From: Chloroflexota bacterium
GTDB taxonomy: Bacteria > Chloroflexota > Dehalococcoidia > Lucifugimonadales > Lucifugimonadaceae
NCBI GenBank assembly: GCA_027624075.1
Contig: JAQBUH010000002.1
Coordinates: forward strand, 91,570 to 155,569
Direction of reading: 5' to 3'
Length of the DNA stretch: 64,000 bases
Made by a program: the position numbers and the translations under genes. The notes beneath the pieces are model-generated. The model was not told the DNA's origin, made no database searches, and worked only from the letters and a program-made list of their open reading frames with translations. Shown in pieces: positions 17,564 to 26,915 of this stretch (positions within the stretch are counted from its first letter, which is position 1; every line of letters begins with the position of its first letter).

Positions 17564-18903
17564 GCGCTCGCTCCTGACGCGGTTTTCACGGGCTTCGCGG
17601 CAGAGTTGAACCCCAGCCTTGCAAAGCTGTGGTCGACGTGGCGCAGGTAGAAGCTGTAGTCGAACAGCGGGTCGATAGCCTCGGAAGGCAACGTCGCCCG
17701 GACCACGTCGTCAGACTTGACTACGTCCCTGAAGTCCAGCTCATCATCCCATGACCGCATGGCGCAGCGCTGCACCGCGTCGTAAGCAATCTGGCGGTCA
17801 ACTCCCGCCTCGACCAGCGCCAGCATCACGCGGGGCGAAAACACCAGGCCCCGCGTCAGTTCCAGGTTACGCATCATGCGGTCAGGGAACACCAGCATTC
17901 CATCGATGATGCCTGTCATCAGGTGGAGCATATAGTCGACCGCAAGAGCCGAGTCGGGCAGGATGACGCGCTCGGCGGATGAGTGCGAAATGTCACGCTC
18001 GTGCCACAGCGCCACGTTTTCCAGCGCGACCATTGAGTTTGCCCGCACCACTCTGGACAGCCCGCAGATCCGCTCTGACAACTCAGGGTTCCGCTTGTGG
18101 GGCATCGATGAAGAGCCCTTGGTCACGAAGCCGGGAGTGCCGAACGGCTCCTGCACCTCACCGATCTCGGTCCGCTGCAGTGCCCTGATCTCTGTTGCGA
18201 TCTTGTCCAGAGTCGCCGCAATGAGCGCAAGCGTCTGCACGAACTCGGCGTGACGGTCTCGCTGTATCACCTGGTTCGACACCGGCGCCGGCTCAAGGCC
18301 CAGTTGCCGCGCCACCGACTCCTCGATCTCTGGCGGAACGCTGGCAAACGTTCCCACCGGGCCTGAAAGCATGCAGACAGAGACGCGCTTGCGCGTGCCA
18401 ACGAGGCGCTCACGGTTGCGGCGCATCTCATCCCACCACATCGCCAGCTTGAGCCCGAAACTCATCGGCTCTGCGTGGATGCCGTGCGAACGCCCGATGC
18501 AAGGCGTGTCACGGAGCTCGACCGCTCGCCGCTTCAGCACCTTCATTAGTTGCTCGATACCCGCGTCGACGATGTCGACGGACTGTGCCATCTGCATCCC
18601 GAGCCCTGTGTCCTTGACATCATTCGATGTGAGGCCGTGGTGGATCCACCTGCTCTCCGGGCCCAGCGACTCGGAGACGGCGCGCGTAAACGCGACAAGG
18701 TCGTGCTTGGTCTCTTCGAAGATGCGGTCGTACACGGCCCTGTCGAACCTTGCGCCGCGCAGCTTTTCCATGTCTGCAGGCGGCACTACGCCGAGGTCGG
18801 TCCAGGCCTGCGCCGCCGCAATCTCCACCTTGAGCCACAGGTCGAATGTGTTGTCATCTGACCAGACCTTGCTCATTTCGGGTCGTGAGTATCTTGGAAT
18901 CAT
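17560..18903 (-). CDS. purB: Adenylosuccinate lyase
   Basis: This 447-residue fumarase/aspartase-superfamily enzyme cleaves fumarate from SAICAR and adenylosuccinate. It shows HHGLTSNDVKDTGL (88-101), IGRSHGIHAEPMSFG and the superfamily signature GSSSMPHKRNP, whose loop carries the catalytic serine. ATG 18903 overlaps the stop of the upstream HAD gene as ATGA, and its own stop overlaps purC. The coupled order purD-HAD-purB-purC implies tight co-expression. Confidence 0.96.
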   Translation of the reverse strand: MIPRYSRPEMSKVWSDDNTFDLWLKVEIAAAQAWTDLGVVPPADMEKLRGARFDRAVYDRIFEETKHDLVAFTRAVSESLGPESRWIHHGLTSNDVKDTGLGMQMAQSVDIVDAGIEQLMKVLKRRAVELRDTPCIGRSHGIHAEPMSFGLKLAMWWDEMRRNRERLVGTRKRVSVCMLSGPVGTFASVPPEIEESVARQLGLEPAPVSNQVIQRDRHAEFVQTLALIAATLDKIATEIRALQRTEIGEVQEPFGTPGFVTKGSSSMPHKRNPELSERICGLSRVVRANSMVALENVALWHERDISHSSAERVILPDSALAVDYMLHLMTGIIDGMLVFPDRMMRNLELTRGLVFSPRVMLALVEAGVDRQIAYDAVQRCAMRSWDDELDFRDVVKSDDVVRATLPSEAIDPLFDYSFYLRHVDHSFARLGFNSAAKPVKTASGASA

Positions 18904-19649
18904 GTCTGTTCTGACCGTGCCAGCGGAGCGTTTCGCAGTTTCCTCACGAACGCCGCCACCGGCCGCAGATCCTCAAATGGCGCCGCATCGACGCCGATTT
19001 CTTGACAAATGTTCAGCAACCTGTCTCTGGCGAAGACGTGGTCCGCCCTGGGCGCGACAGAGGCGTCGGAAGTGCCGCCATCGCCGACAAAGATCGTCGT
19101 CACTCCATCGCCCGCCTGCCCGAGAGCCTTGCACTTACAGGTCGCCCAATCGCCTCGACACGGTTTGCCATCTGCGCCATCGGCCGCGCTGAATGGATAA
19201 TCGTACCTGAACGGCCCATTGCCCGGCCCGGCGTCACGGCCGGCGCCATGTGAAAAAGAGACATCGTCCCGGGATGCTGTGCCGCAGACGACCGGCAGGT
19301 GGCCGAGCCCGTGTCTCCGGAGGACCGGGTCGATATAGAAACGCAGGCCGGCCGACGCCACGGTGAACGTCCCGCCGGCTGCAGCCACGGCGTCCGCCAG
19401 CTCCGGTATCCCCTCGCGCATCTCTATCTCGTCGGCCGCAGCAGCCTGCATCTCGGAGACAGGCGAAGTGACCGCGTTGAAAGACCGCTCCTGGTACTCG
19501 CGGAAGGTGATATCGCCGTTGCGATACCGGGTACTGTTTTCTGCGAATGCCTCGGGCGCAAAACGGCGGAGCAGGAACTGCGCCACGTTCTGCGTCGTCA
19601 GAGTGTCGTCGAAGTCGGTGAAGACCGCGATCCGTGCCGGAACACTCAT
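18900..19649 (-). CDS. HAD-superfamily (MtnX/SerB-like) phosphatase in the purine operon
   Basis: This 249-residue HAD protein has the nucleophile motif FTDFDDTLTTQN (about 10-21), an early helical cap, motif II VASAG and motif IV VGDGGTSDASVAPRAD with GDGGTSD aspartates. A cysteine-rich stretch GKPCRGDWATCKCKAL precedes motif IV. The pattern fits the MtnX/phosphoserine-phosphatase branch, but methionine-salvage genes are absent. It overlaps purD upstream and purB downstream by 4 bases each. A nucleotide or purine-intermediate phosphatase role is possible but unproven. Confidence 0.82.
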   Translation of the reverse strand: MSVPARIAVFTDFDDTLTTQNVAQFLLRRFAPEAFAENSTRYRNGDITFREYQERSFNAVTSPVSEMQAAAADEIEMREGIPELADAVAAAGGTFTVASAGLRFYIDPVLRRHGLGHLPVVCGTASRDDVSFSHGAGRDAGPGNGPFRYDYPFSAADGADGKPCRGDWATCKCKALGQAGDGVTTIFVGDGGTSDASVAPRADHVFARDRLLNICQEIGVDAAPFEDLRPVAAFVRKLRNAPLARSEQT

Positions 19650-20989
19650 TCCCTGGTTCCCAGTCTTCCCGCAATGGCAGCCGAAGATGAGCCGCCTGTG
19701 GCAGCGGCAGCAGGAAGGGCGCGTTCTGCGATGTCACTGCGGTGGTGCTCACCGTCGAACGAAATACTGCCGACGGCCGAGTATGCCTCTGCACGCGCCT
19801 GCGCTATGTCCTCGCCTGAGCCGACTGCGACCAGCACGCGTCCACCCGCGGTGAGTATCTGACCATCCTCCCCGACCCTGGTCCCGGCGTGGAAGATCAG
19901 GGCATCGGCGCCATTTTCCGTTCCCGTCGCGGCGAGGCCAGAGACAGGCAGTCCGGTCCTGTGCCTGCCGGGATATCCGCCCGACGTCATCACTACGCAG
20001 ACATGCGCACCTTCGCCCCAGCGGACCTCAGTCTCAAGCAGCCTGCCTTCAGCAACCGCAAGGCAGATCTCTGCGAGGTCGCTTTCCAGCAGCGGCATCA
20101 GCACCTCGCACTCCGGGTCGCCGAAACGGCAGTTGAACTCGATCACGCTCGGACCGTCCTCTGTCAGCATCAGCCCCGCGTAGAGCACGCCGTTGTACGG
20201 CGATCCGTCTGCAACCATTCCCCGGGCAACCGGCTCCAGCACCTCTCGGCGGACCTGTGCCGCAAGCTCCGGAGTCCAGAACTCTGGCGGGGTGTAAGCA
20301 CCCATCCCGCCCGTATTGGGCCCCTCATCGTCATCGCCAACCCGTTTGTAGTCGCAAGCGGCGACCTCGGCAGACACATGCTCGCCCTGCACAAACGCGA
20401 AGACACTGACCTCAGGCCCGGTCATCCTGTCTTCTATGAGCAGGCGGCCTCCTGCATTGCCGAACGCGTTGCCGTCGATCATTGACACGATTGCGTCCGT
20501 CGCCTCCTGGCGCGTGTCTGGGAGCAGCACACCCTTGCCTGCGGCCAGGCCGTCCGCCTTGATCACGAACGATCCTTCGGGCCGGGATAGCGCATAGGAA
20601 AGCGCATCCTCAGAGGAATCGAAGCTGCGGGCCTCCGCTGTGCGCACGTTGCAACGGCGCATCAACTCCTTCGCCCATGACTTCGACCCCTCGATGCGAG
20701 CTGCGGCGGCGGTCGGAGCAAATATCTTCAAGCCGGCCTCGGCGAAGCGGTCTGCAATGCCGGCGACCATCGGGACCTCTGGGCCGACCACCGTCAGGTC
20801 GACCTCACGCTCAAGCGCCAGCGCAAGGAGCCCGTCAACGTCCTCAGCGTTTATCGGCACGTTCTCACCGGCCGTCGCAGTGCCGGCGTTGCCAGGCGCG
20901 ATAAGCAGTTCGGATACGAGATCACTCTGCGCCAGCTTCCACGCCAGCGCATGCTCTCGGCCGCCATTGCCAACCACGAGCACTCTCAT
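19646..20989 (-). CDS. purD: Phosphoribosylamine-glycine ligase
   Basis: This 447-residue ATP-grasp enzyme makes GAR from phosphoribosylamine and glycine. It has an N-terminal VLVVGNGGREHALAWKL (3-19), VVGPEVPMVAGIAD, the ATP-grasp VIKADGLAAGKGVLL, GGMGAYTPPEFWT, the metal/ATP motif VIEFNCRFGDPECEVLMP and a C-terminal ILTAGGRVLVAVGSGED. ATG 20989 is the family start; an in-frame upstream start at 21073 would overlap guaA by 50 bases. The stop overlaps the HAD gene, and guaA ends 31 bases upstream. Confidence 0.95.
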   Translation of the reverse strand: MRVLVVGNGGREHALAWKLAQSDLVSELLIAPGNAGTATAGENVPINAEDVDGLLALALEREVDLTVVGPEVPMVAGIADRFAEAGLKIFAPTAAAARIEGSKSWAKELMRRCNVRTAEARSFDSSEDALSYALSRPEGSFVIKADGLAAGKGVLLPDTRQEATDAIVSMIDGNAFGNAGGRLLIEDRMTGPEVSVFAFVQGEHVSAEVAACDYKRVGDDDEGPNTGGMGAYTPPEFWTPELAAQVRREVLEPVARGMVADGSPYNGVLYAGLMLTEDGPSVIEFNCRFGDPECEVLMPLLESDLAEICLAVAEGRLLETEVRWGEGAHVCVVMTSGGYPGRHRTGLPVSGLAATGTENGADALIFHAGTRVGEDGQILTAGGRVLVAVGSGEDIAQARAEAYSAVGSISFDGEHHRSDIAERALPAAAATGGSSSAAIAGRLGTRE

Positions 20990-21020
20990 TCGCAGGTTCC
21001 GATACCGTCCAGGCGTCCGG

Positions 21021-22706
21021 TTACTCCCACTCGATCGTTCCCGGCGGCTTGCTGGTGATGTCGAGCACCACACGGTTGACCTCAGGTACCTCGTTCACAA
21101 TGCGGTTCGAGATGCGGGCGAGCGTGTCGTAGGGTAGCCTCGCCCAGTCGGCCGTCATGGCGTCCTGGCTCTGAACGGCCCTTATCGCCACGACATACTG
21201 GTACGTCCTGCGGTCACCCATAACGCCAACGGTCTGGGTATCTGTCAGCACGGCGAAGCTCTGCCACAGCTTTTCATAGAGGCCAGCTGCCTTGATCTCG
21301 TCGATCACGATCCAGTCTGCCGCACGCAGAGTCTCCAACTTGGCGAATGTCACCTCACCGATGATCCTGATGGCCAGGCCGGGGCCCGGAAAGGGCTGCC
21401 GGTTGACCGCCTGCTCGGAAACCCCGAGCTGCCGCCCCGCGCGCCTGACCTCATCCTTGAACATGTAGCGGAGCGGCTCTACCAGGGTCAGGTTCATGTG
21501 CTCCGGCAGCCCGCCGACGTTGTGGTGCGTCTTGATCTTGTGGGCGGCGCTGGTCTCAGACGATGTGCTCTCGATCACGTCCGGATACAGCGTGCCCTGC
21601 GCCAGGTAGTCAACCTGTCCCAGCCGTGTCGCCGTCTCCTCAAAGACCCGGATGAACTCCTCGCCGATGCGTTTTCGCTTCAACTCAGGGTCGGTGACGC
21701 CCTTGAGCGTCGATAGGAACCGTTCCGTGGCGTCTTCAAAGATCAGGTTCACGCCGAGGTCGCGGGCGAACACCGTCCGGACTCTTTCAGCCTCCCCGCG
21801 GCGGAGCAGGCCGTTATCGACGAAGATGCAGGTAAGGCGGTCGCCTATAGCCCGGTGAATAATCGCGGCGGCGACTGTTGAGTCAACGCCTCCTGACAGC
21901 GCGCAGATAACGCGGCCCTCGCCGACCTGCTCCTGGACGCGCCGGATAGCGTCTGTCACGAAATTGGCAGGCGTCCACGTCCCTGCGGCGCCGCAGATGC
22001 GATGTGTGAAGTTGCGGAGGATCTCAGCGCCCTGAGGCGTGTGGGCCACTTCCGGGTGGAACTGGATTCCGAATATCCGCTGCTCGTCTGAGCCCATCAC
22101 TGCGACCGGCGAGTTGTCCGAGTATGCCATCGACCTGAAACCCTGTGGCAACTCCTCGATCCGGTCTCCGTGGCTCATCCACACCGGAACGTCTCCGTCC
22201 AGCCCCTCCAGCAACTGAATGTTCTGGCCGTCCTTGTGGATGACGGCGTGGCCGTACTCCCTGTGCAGTCCAGGCTCCACTTTGCCGCCAAGCTGGTGCG
22301 CGAGCAACTGCATCCCGTAGCAGATGCCAAGTATGGGAACGCCCGCATCGAAGACCCACGCGGGCGCCAGTGGAGCGCCGGTCTCGTACACGCTGTTCGG
22401 TCCGCCTGAGAGGACAATGCCTTTTACATCCTGCTCACTCAGGACGTCCGGCGGCGCATCCCACGGAATGATCTCGCAGTAGACGTTGGTTTCACGGATG
22501 CGGCGGGCGATGAGCCGGGAGTACTGCGACCCGAAGTCGAGGATGATGATCGTCTCGGTACGCAGCGGCACGTTCTCGTGCTGACCTTTGGGCGGCTGTC
22601 TCTGGGCGATCTCCAGATAGGTCCCAACCTCGATGTCATCGGAAGTGGCGACGCGGGCGTTTTTTTCGCCGGGTTTCGGCTTTGACCCGTTCGAGTCTGC
22701 GTTCAT
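21021..22706 (-). CDS. guaA: GMP synthase (glutamine-hydrolysing)
   Basis: It converts XMP to GMP using glutamine and ATP. The 561-residue protein has the class I amidotransferase domain from about residue 52 ([14 protein letters not shown], catalytic C129 in [16 protein letters not shown]), then the ATP-pyrophosphatase P-loop [13 protein letters not shown] and the C-terminal [13 protein letters not shown]. The first 50 residues are a polar extension that most GMP synthases lack. ATG 22706 is the earliest start, and a shorter start cannot be ruled out. It heads the minus-strand purine block. Confidence 0.96.
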   Translation of the reverse strand: MNADSNGSKPKPGEKNARVATSDDIEVGTYLEIAQRQPPKGQHENVPLRTETIIILDFGSQYSRLIARRIRETNVYCEIIPWDAPPDVLSEQDVKGIVLSGGPNSVYETGAPLAPAWVFDAGVPILGICYGMQLLAHQLGGKVEPGLHREYGHAVIHKDGQNIQLLEGLDGDVPVWMSHGDRIEELPQGFRSMAYSDNSPVAVMGSDEQRIFGIQFHPEVAHTPQGAEILRNFTHRICGAAGTWTPANFVTDAIRRVQEQVGEGRVICALSGGVDSTVAAAIIHRAIGDRLTCIFVDNGLLRRGEAERVRTVFARDLGVNLIFEDATERFLSTLKGVTDPELKRKRIGEEFIRVFEETATRLGQVDYLAQGTLYPDVIESTSSETSAAHKIKTHHNVGGLPEHMNLTLVEPLRYMFKDEVRRAGRQLGVSEQAVNRQPFPGPGLAIRIIGEVTFAKLETLRAADWIVIDEIKAAGLYEKLWQSFAVLTDTQTVGVMGDRRTYQYVVAIRAVQSQDAMTADWARLPYDTLARISNRIVNEVPEVNRVVLDITSKPPGTIEWE

Positions 22707-22742
22707 GAAATGGGCCTTATTTCGGGGCTGCTGAAACGGCTC

Positions 22743-22771
22743 AAGCTAACAGCGCTGCTAGACTCAGTCAA
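22743..22771 (-). promoter_or_regulatory. Candidate promoter of the guaA-pur operon
   Basis: On the minus strand TTGACT (22766-22771) and TAGCTT (22743-22748) are separated by exactly 17 bases, 36 bases before the guaA ATG, in the 209-base divergent gap with the tsaC-like gene. The -35 is good and the -10 weak. Confidence 0.35.
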
Positions 22772-22915
22772 CACAATCTCCCATGGCTCCTTATGAGCGT
22801 CTGGCGGCAGGCATGATTCCACCTCAAAATTGTATCTCCGGAACACCCGGAATGACCGTTCAGCGCGGGTTTACACAGGCGTGCCGGACATGCCGGCCGC
22901 AGTGGTCACGTTGTA

Positions 22916-23584
22916 ATGGCGAGGCGGCGATTGAGTAATACCGTGAGCGCGGACCATACCGGCGTCACCGTGCTGTCAGCAGACGATCTTGAGCAGGCTG
23001 CGGCGCTCCTGCGGCTGGGCAACCTGGTTGCGTTTCCCACAGACACCTTCTTCGCACTCGGCGCAGTGCTGACCGGACCGGCAATTGCCGCGCTGTTCCA
23101 GGTCAAGCGGCGGATGACGGGCAACCCCGTGCCGGTCCTACTGTCGTCGGTCGAACAGGTTCCAGACGTAGCAGCCAGCTTCCCGCACCTGGCGGTAGCG
23201 CTCGCAGAGGCGTTCTGGCCTGGCCCGCTCACACTGGTGCTGCCAGCGCGTGACGATGTGCCGGATGGAGTCACCGCGGGTACTGGGACTGTTGGCGTGA
23301 GGGTTCCCGATCACCAGCTTGCGAGGGAGTTGATATCCAGAGTCGGCGGACCCGTTACCGGCACGAGCGCAAACCTATCGGGTTCGCCGCCATGTAAGAG
23401 AGCCAGCGACGTGCTGACCCAGCTCGGCGAACAAATTCGCGCCGTGATAGATGCTCCGTGCGGGGACCACAGCGCGCCGTCGACTGTCGTCGGCTTCTCA
23501 GGTGACGCGGGCCAGGAGATTCGTGTCATCCGGACGGGCGCGATCTCAGAAGCCGACCTTCGGAGGGTCATGGGCAGCGCCTGA
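22916..23584 (+). CDS. tsaC: L-threonylcarbamoyladenylate synthase (Sua5/YrdC family)
   Basis: It makes threonylcarbamoyl-AMP for the t6A modification of ANN-decoding tRNAs. The 222-residue single YrdC domain shows VAFPTDTFFALGA (38-50), the basic loop VKRRMTGNPVPVLL (63-76), FWPGPLTLVLPA and the GTSANLSGSP binding loop. It lacks the extra Sua5 C-terminal domain, so it is TsaC-like in length. ATG 22916 has no clear ribosome site. It is divergent from guaA and 136 bases before the prenyl-synthetase-like gene. Confidence 0.88.
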   Translation: MARRRLSNTVSADHTGVTVLSADDLEQAAALLRLGNLVAFPTDTFFALGAVLTGPAIAALFQVKRRMTGNPVPVLLSSVEQVPDVAASFPHLAVALAEAFWPGPLTLVLPARDDVPDGVTAGTGTVGVRVPDHQLARELISRVGGPVTGTSANLSGSPPCKRASDVLTQLGEQIRAVIDAPCGDHSAPSTVVGFSGDAGQEIRVIRTGAISEADLRRVMGSA

Positions 23585-23720
23585 GGTCCTGGCCAGGATT
23601 GCCCACAGAGACGCAGGGTAATTTGCATCGCCAGCCATCCGAAGAGTCGCACAAAACCGTTACTATACCGACGCACTCGATCGACTCGCCGCCCGCTGGC
23701 GTCAACCGGACAACGAACGC

Positions 23721-24836
23721 TTGATCCCAACTACAGATAACCTCAGACGGCAGTTACTGCCCGGCGTTGACTCATCCGCCGCCAAACTGTTGGAAGACGC
23801 GATCAAGGAGTTCATCTCAAAGAGAGAGCTGCCGCTATATCGCATGATGAGCTTCCAGCTTGGCTGGGTCGATGAGAACGGTGACCAGTCAACCATTCCC
23901 ACTCGTCCGCGAGTCCACGGCCAGTTCGCCCTCTCGGTCGCGGATGCCATATCAACTGCTGGCACGAACTCCGTGGCAGCGGTTCTTCCATACACGGTCT
24001 CCCTCGAACTGCTGCATAACTTCACGCTGATACATGAGGACGTAGAAGACGGCAATACCGAGCACAACGGTCGCCCGTCTGTCTGGTGGACGTGGGGACC
24101 TGCGCAGGCAATCAACGCGGGCGACGGCATGCACGCTATGGCGCGCATGGCGCTGTTCGCTCTGACAGAGGCGGGCGAGCCGGTGGAGAGAGTCTCGGAG
24201 GCGGTGCGTGCGCTGGACCGCGCAACCGTGATGCTGTGCGAGGGCGAGTACATCGATATTACGATGCAGGAGCAGCTTGGCCTCACTGTGCAGAAGTACA
24301 CAGACATGGTCCGCTCCCGCTCAGGCGCCCTTTTTGGAGCCTCTGCGCAGATCGCGGCGCATGCGTCAGACAGGCCCGAACTGGCCGAAACTCTCTTCAA
24401 GTTCGGGCAACTGGCAGGCACGGCCAGGCAGATCGCCGCGGACTACACGCTGTTCTGGGGAGGCGAGGAGCTCGACCCGGTTCAACACGGCAGACTGCTG
24501 ACCAAGAAGAAGAGCCTGCCTGTTGCGCACGCCATTGAGACCGCCCCGCCGACGACCAAGAGGAAGCTTGGCGACATCTACGTGCAGCGCGTAATCGATC
24601 CTGCGAAGGCCGGTCAGATCACGGCGCTGCTTGAAGAGTCAGGCAGCCGCGAGTTCACGCTTGAGACGATAGACCGGCTTCTTGCCGATGCTAAAAGCTG
24701 CCTGAAAACCGTCAGTATTGACCAGGACGCCGGGGAGCGGCTTATGCAGTCCCTGATGGCTTTGTCAGGTTTCGGTCCGGCAGCTGAGGCTGGGCTGGCC
24801 GCCCAGAGTGCCAGACCAGAGCGCCAGAGAGGATAG
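23721..24836 (+). CDS. Polyprenyl-synthetase-family protein with altered aspartate motifs
   Basis: This 371-residue protein has the all-helical prenyl-transferase pattern. The first Asp-rich motif is LIHEDVEDGNTEHNGRP (103-119), where the usual DDxxD reads E106-D-V-E-D110. The second motif, normally QIxDDxxD, reads RQIAADYTLFW (236-246), keeping only D241. Other family features remain (EGEYIDITMQ, TKKKSLPVAHA). Active enzymes make GPP, FPP or GGPP-type chains with Mg ions held by both motifs, so activity here is doubtful or changed. It starts at TTG 23721 and stops 3 bases before pgk. Confidence 0.8.
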   Translation: MIPTTDNLRRQLLPGVDSSAAKLLEDAIKEFISKRELPLYRMMSFQLGWVDENGDQSTIPTRPRVHGQFALSVADAISTAGTNSVAAVLPYTVSLELLHNFTLIHEDVEDGNTEHNGRPSVWWTWGPAQAINAGDGMHAMARMALFALTEAGEPVERVSEAVRALDRATVMLCEGEYIDITMQEQLGLTVQKYTDMVRSRSGALFGASAQIAAHASDRPELAETLFKFGQLAGTARQIAADYTLFWGGEELDPVQHGRLLTKKKSLPVAHAIETAPPTTKRKLGDIYVQRVIDPAKAGQITALLEESGSREFTLETIDRLLADAKSCLKTVSIDQDAGERLMQSLMALSGFGPAAEAGLAAQSARPERQRG

Positions 24837-24839
24837 CGA

Positions 24840-26033
24840 ATGACCACTATGACGCTCCGTGATGTGGATGTGACCGGTAAGACCTGCCTGGTGCGTGTCG
24901 ACTTCAACGTTCCGACTGAGCCGGGAACGGGGAGGATCACAGACGATTCGCGCATCCGCGCCGCGCTTCCAACCATCCACTACCTTCAGTCAAAAAATGC
25001 CCGCGTCGTGCTCTGCTCGCACAATGGCAGGCCGAACGGCAAAGTCGTCGAAGAGCTTCGCATGACCGCGGTCAGAGAGCGGGCCGCAGACTGGTTCGGG
25101 ACCACAGTCGTTGACGCTGGTCTTCCGGGAGACGGCCCTGCGGCCGGCCCAAACCCTGCTCTCGTGATCGGAAACCTCAAGCCGGGCGGCATTGCAATGC
25201 TTGAGAACCTGCGGTTCAACCCTGGAGAAGAGGCGAACGACCCTGCTTTTGCACAGGCGCTGGCCTCCCTTGCGGATATCTATATCAACGACGCTTTCGG
25301 CGCCGCCCACCGTGCGCACGCATCCACGGTGGGGGTGGCGGAGTATCTTCCGGCAGTCGCGGGCTACCTCATGGAGCGGGAGCTCAAGATGCTCACCCGT
25401 GCGCTGGAGTCTGCGGAGCGTCCGGCGGTCGCCATCATCGGGGGGGCGAAGGTCACGGACAAGATCCACGTGCTTGCAAACCTCGCAAAACGGGTGGACA
25501 CCGTCCTTATCGGTGGCGGAATGGTCGCCGCGTTCCTGAAGGCCCAGGGGCACGGGCCGGGCGTTGCGAAGATCAGCGACGATGATGTGCACACGGCAGG
25601 CCAACTGCTCTTCTCGAGCGACGCCAGCATCATGACGCCTATCGACGTCGTCGTGGCCCGGGAGTTCAGAGAACACTCGACGCCCCGTATTGTGGATATC
25701 ACGGCGGTGCCTGATGACTGTCTGGTGCTCGACATCGGCCCGAAGACCAGGGCCAGCTATGCAGACGAGATCATCGACGCAAAGAAGATCATCTGGAACG
25801 GACCGATGGGCGTGGTCGAATGGCCCGCATTTGCAGAAGGCACGCGCTCAGTTGCGCGTGCCGTTGCCGCCGCGCCTGACGCCTTCAAGCTGGTTGGCGG
25901 CGGGTCCACCGTGGCGGTTATCGAAGAAATGCAACTGCGCTCCGAGATCACCCACGTCTCGACTGGCGGCGGAGCGTCGCTCGAGTTCCTTGAAGGCAAG
26001 GTCCTCCCCGGCGTGGCCGCCCTCGACGCGTGA
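24840..26033 (+). CDS. pgk: Phosphoglycerate kinase
   Basis: This glycolytic kinase transfers phosphate from 1,3-bisphosphoglycerate to ADP. The 397-residue protein has LVRVDFNVP (17-25) and DDSRIRAALPTI, then HNGRPNG (where many PGKs have HLGRPKG) and MLENLRFNPGEE. It also has DAFGAAHRAHAS, IIGGAKVTDKI, WNGPMGVVEWP and the ATP-site GGGSTVAVIEE. ATG 24840 follows GAGAGGATAGCG. It begins 3 bases after the prenyl-synthetase-like gene and is 86 bases before tpiA. Confidence 0.96.
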   Translation: MTTMTLRDVDVTGKTCLVRVDFNVPTEPGTGRITDDSRIRAALPTIHYLQSKNARVVLCSHNGRPNGKVVEELRMTAVRERAADWFGTTVVDAGLPGDGPAAGPNPALVIGNLKPGGIAMLENLRFNPGEEANDPAFAQALASLADIYINDAFGAAHRAHASTVGVAEYLPAVAGYLMERELKMLTRALESAERPAVAIIGGAKVTDKIHVLANLAKRVDTVLIGGGMVAAFLKAQGHGPGVAKISDDDVHTAGQLLFSSDASIMTPIDVVVAREFREHSTPRIVDITAVPDDCLVLDIGPKTRASYADEIIDAKKIIWNGPMGVVEWPAFAEGTRSVARAVAAAPDAFKLVGGGSTVAVIEEMQLRSEITHVSTGGGASLEFLEGKVLPGVAALDA

Positions 26034-26119
26034 CCTGCTAGAGGTACGCAAATTGCCCCTGCACTCCGTGACACGAGCCGCGAAGCCGCTAATCAGACGA
26101 TGCAAACCCTGGAGAAGAT

Positions 26120-26896
26120 ATGAGCAGCAGTAGAAGGCCGATGATCGCCGGGAACTGGAAGATGAACACCACGCCTGCCGATGGGCGGGAGCTGGCAGCG
26201 GCGATCGCCTCAGGGTCAGCTGCTTACGGCGGAGTTGATGTTGTCATTTGCCCACCTTTCACTGGCATCGCAAGTGCCGCCGACGCCGTTTCCGGAACCA
26301 ACGTGCAGGTCGGCGCGCAGAACATGTCGGCTGAAGAGTCCGGAGCATACACAGGCGAGGTCTCGGCCTCGATGCTGCGCGGGCTGGTGAGTTACGTGAT
26401 CGCCGGCCACTCCGAGCGCCGCGGCCTCTACTGCGAGACCGATGCCGCCGTCGCAGCCAAGGCGACGGCAGCTCACTCCGCCGGATTCGTGCCTATCGTG
26501 TGCGTTGGCGAAAACCTGGAGACGCGAAAGCGCGGTGACGCGGTGAGCACAGTCCGGTCTCAACTACGAGCCAGTCTCTCCGGGTACACCGGCTGGGACT
26601 CTCTCGTCGTGGCGTACGAACCGGTCTGGGCAATTGGCACCGGCGAGGCGGCGTCACCTCAGCAGGCGCAGGAGATCATCGGCGAGCTCAGGGAAGAGCT
26701 TGTGGCGCTGGCGGGAGAGAAAGCAGCCGCTGGAATACGGATCCTCTACGGTGGCAGCGTCAACTCACGCAACATCGGACCATTCGTCGACAGGCCGGAT
26801 ATCGACGGCGCGCTGGTTGGAGGAGCGAGCCTGCAGGCCGATGAGTTCGTGCGTATCGTCGAGATGACGGCGCGACTGCTCGAAAACCCTGCCTGA
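26120..26896 (+). CDS. tpiA: Triosephosphate isomerase
   Basis: This 258-residue TIM-barrel enzyme interconverts dihydroxyacetone phosphate and glyceraldehyde 3-phosphate. The active-site segments are all present: AGNWKMN (N and K), GHSERR (catalytic His), AYEPVWAIGTG (catalytic Glu) and the phosphate loop LYGGSVNS with LVGGASL. ATG 26120 follows a good GGAGAAGAT. It is in line with pgk and miaA, forming a glycolysis-tRNA modification-lysine string. Confidence 0.97.
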   Translation: MSSSRRPMIAGNWKMNTTPADGRELAAAIASGSAAYGGVDVVICPPFTGIASAADAVSGTNVQVGAQNMSAEESGAYTGEVSASMLRGLVSYVIAGHSERRGLYCETDAAVAAKATAAHSAGFVPIVCVGENLETRKRGDAVSTVRSQLRASLSGYTGWDSLVVAYEPVWAIGTGEAASPQQAQEIIGELREELVALAGEKAAAGIRILYGGSVNSRNIGPFVDRPDIDGALVGGASLQADEFVRIVEMTARLLENPA

Positions 26897-26915
26897 AGAA
26901 CAACGGCTCATACGG

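Noticed and set aside
18371..19192. Plus-strand reading frame over purB and the HAD gene
   Set aside because: Shadow of two well-supported, coupled genes; Ser/Arg-rich and without domain features.
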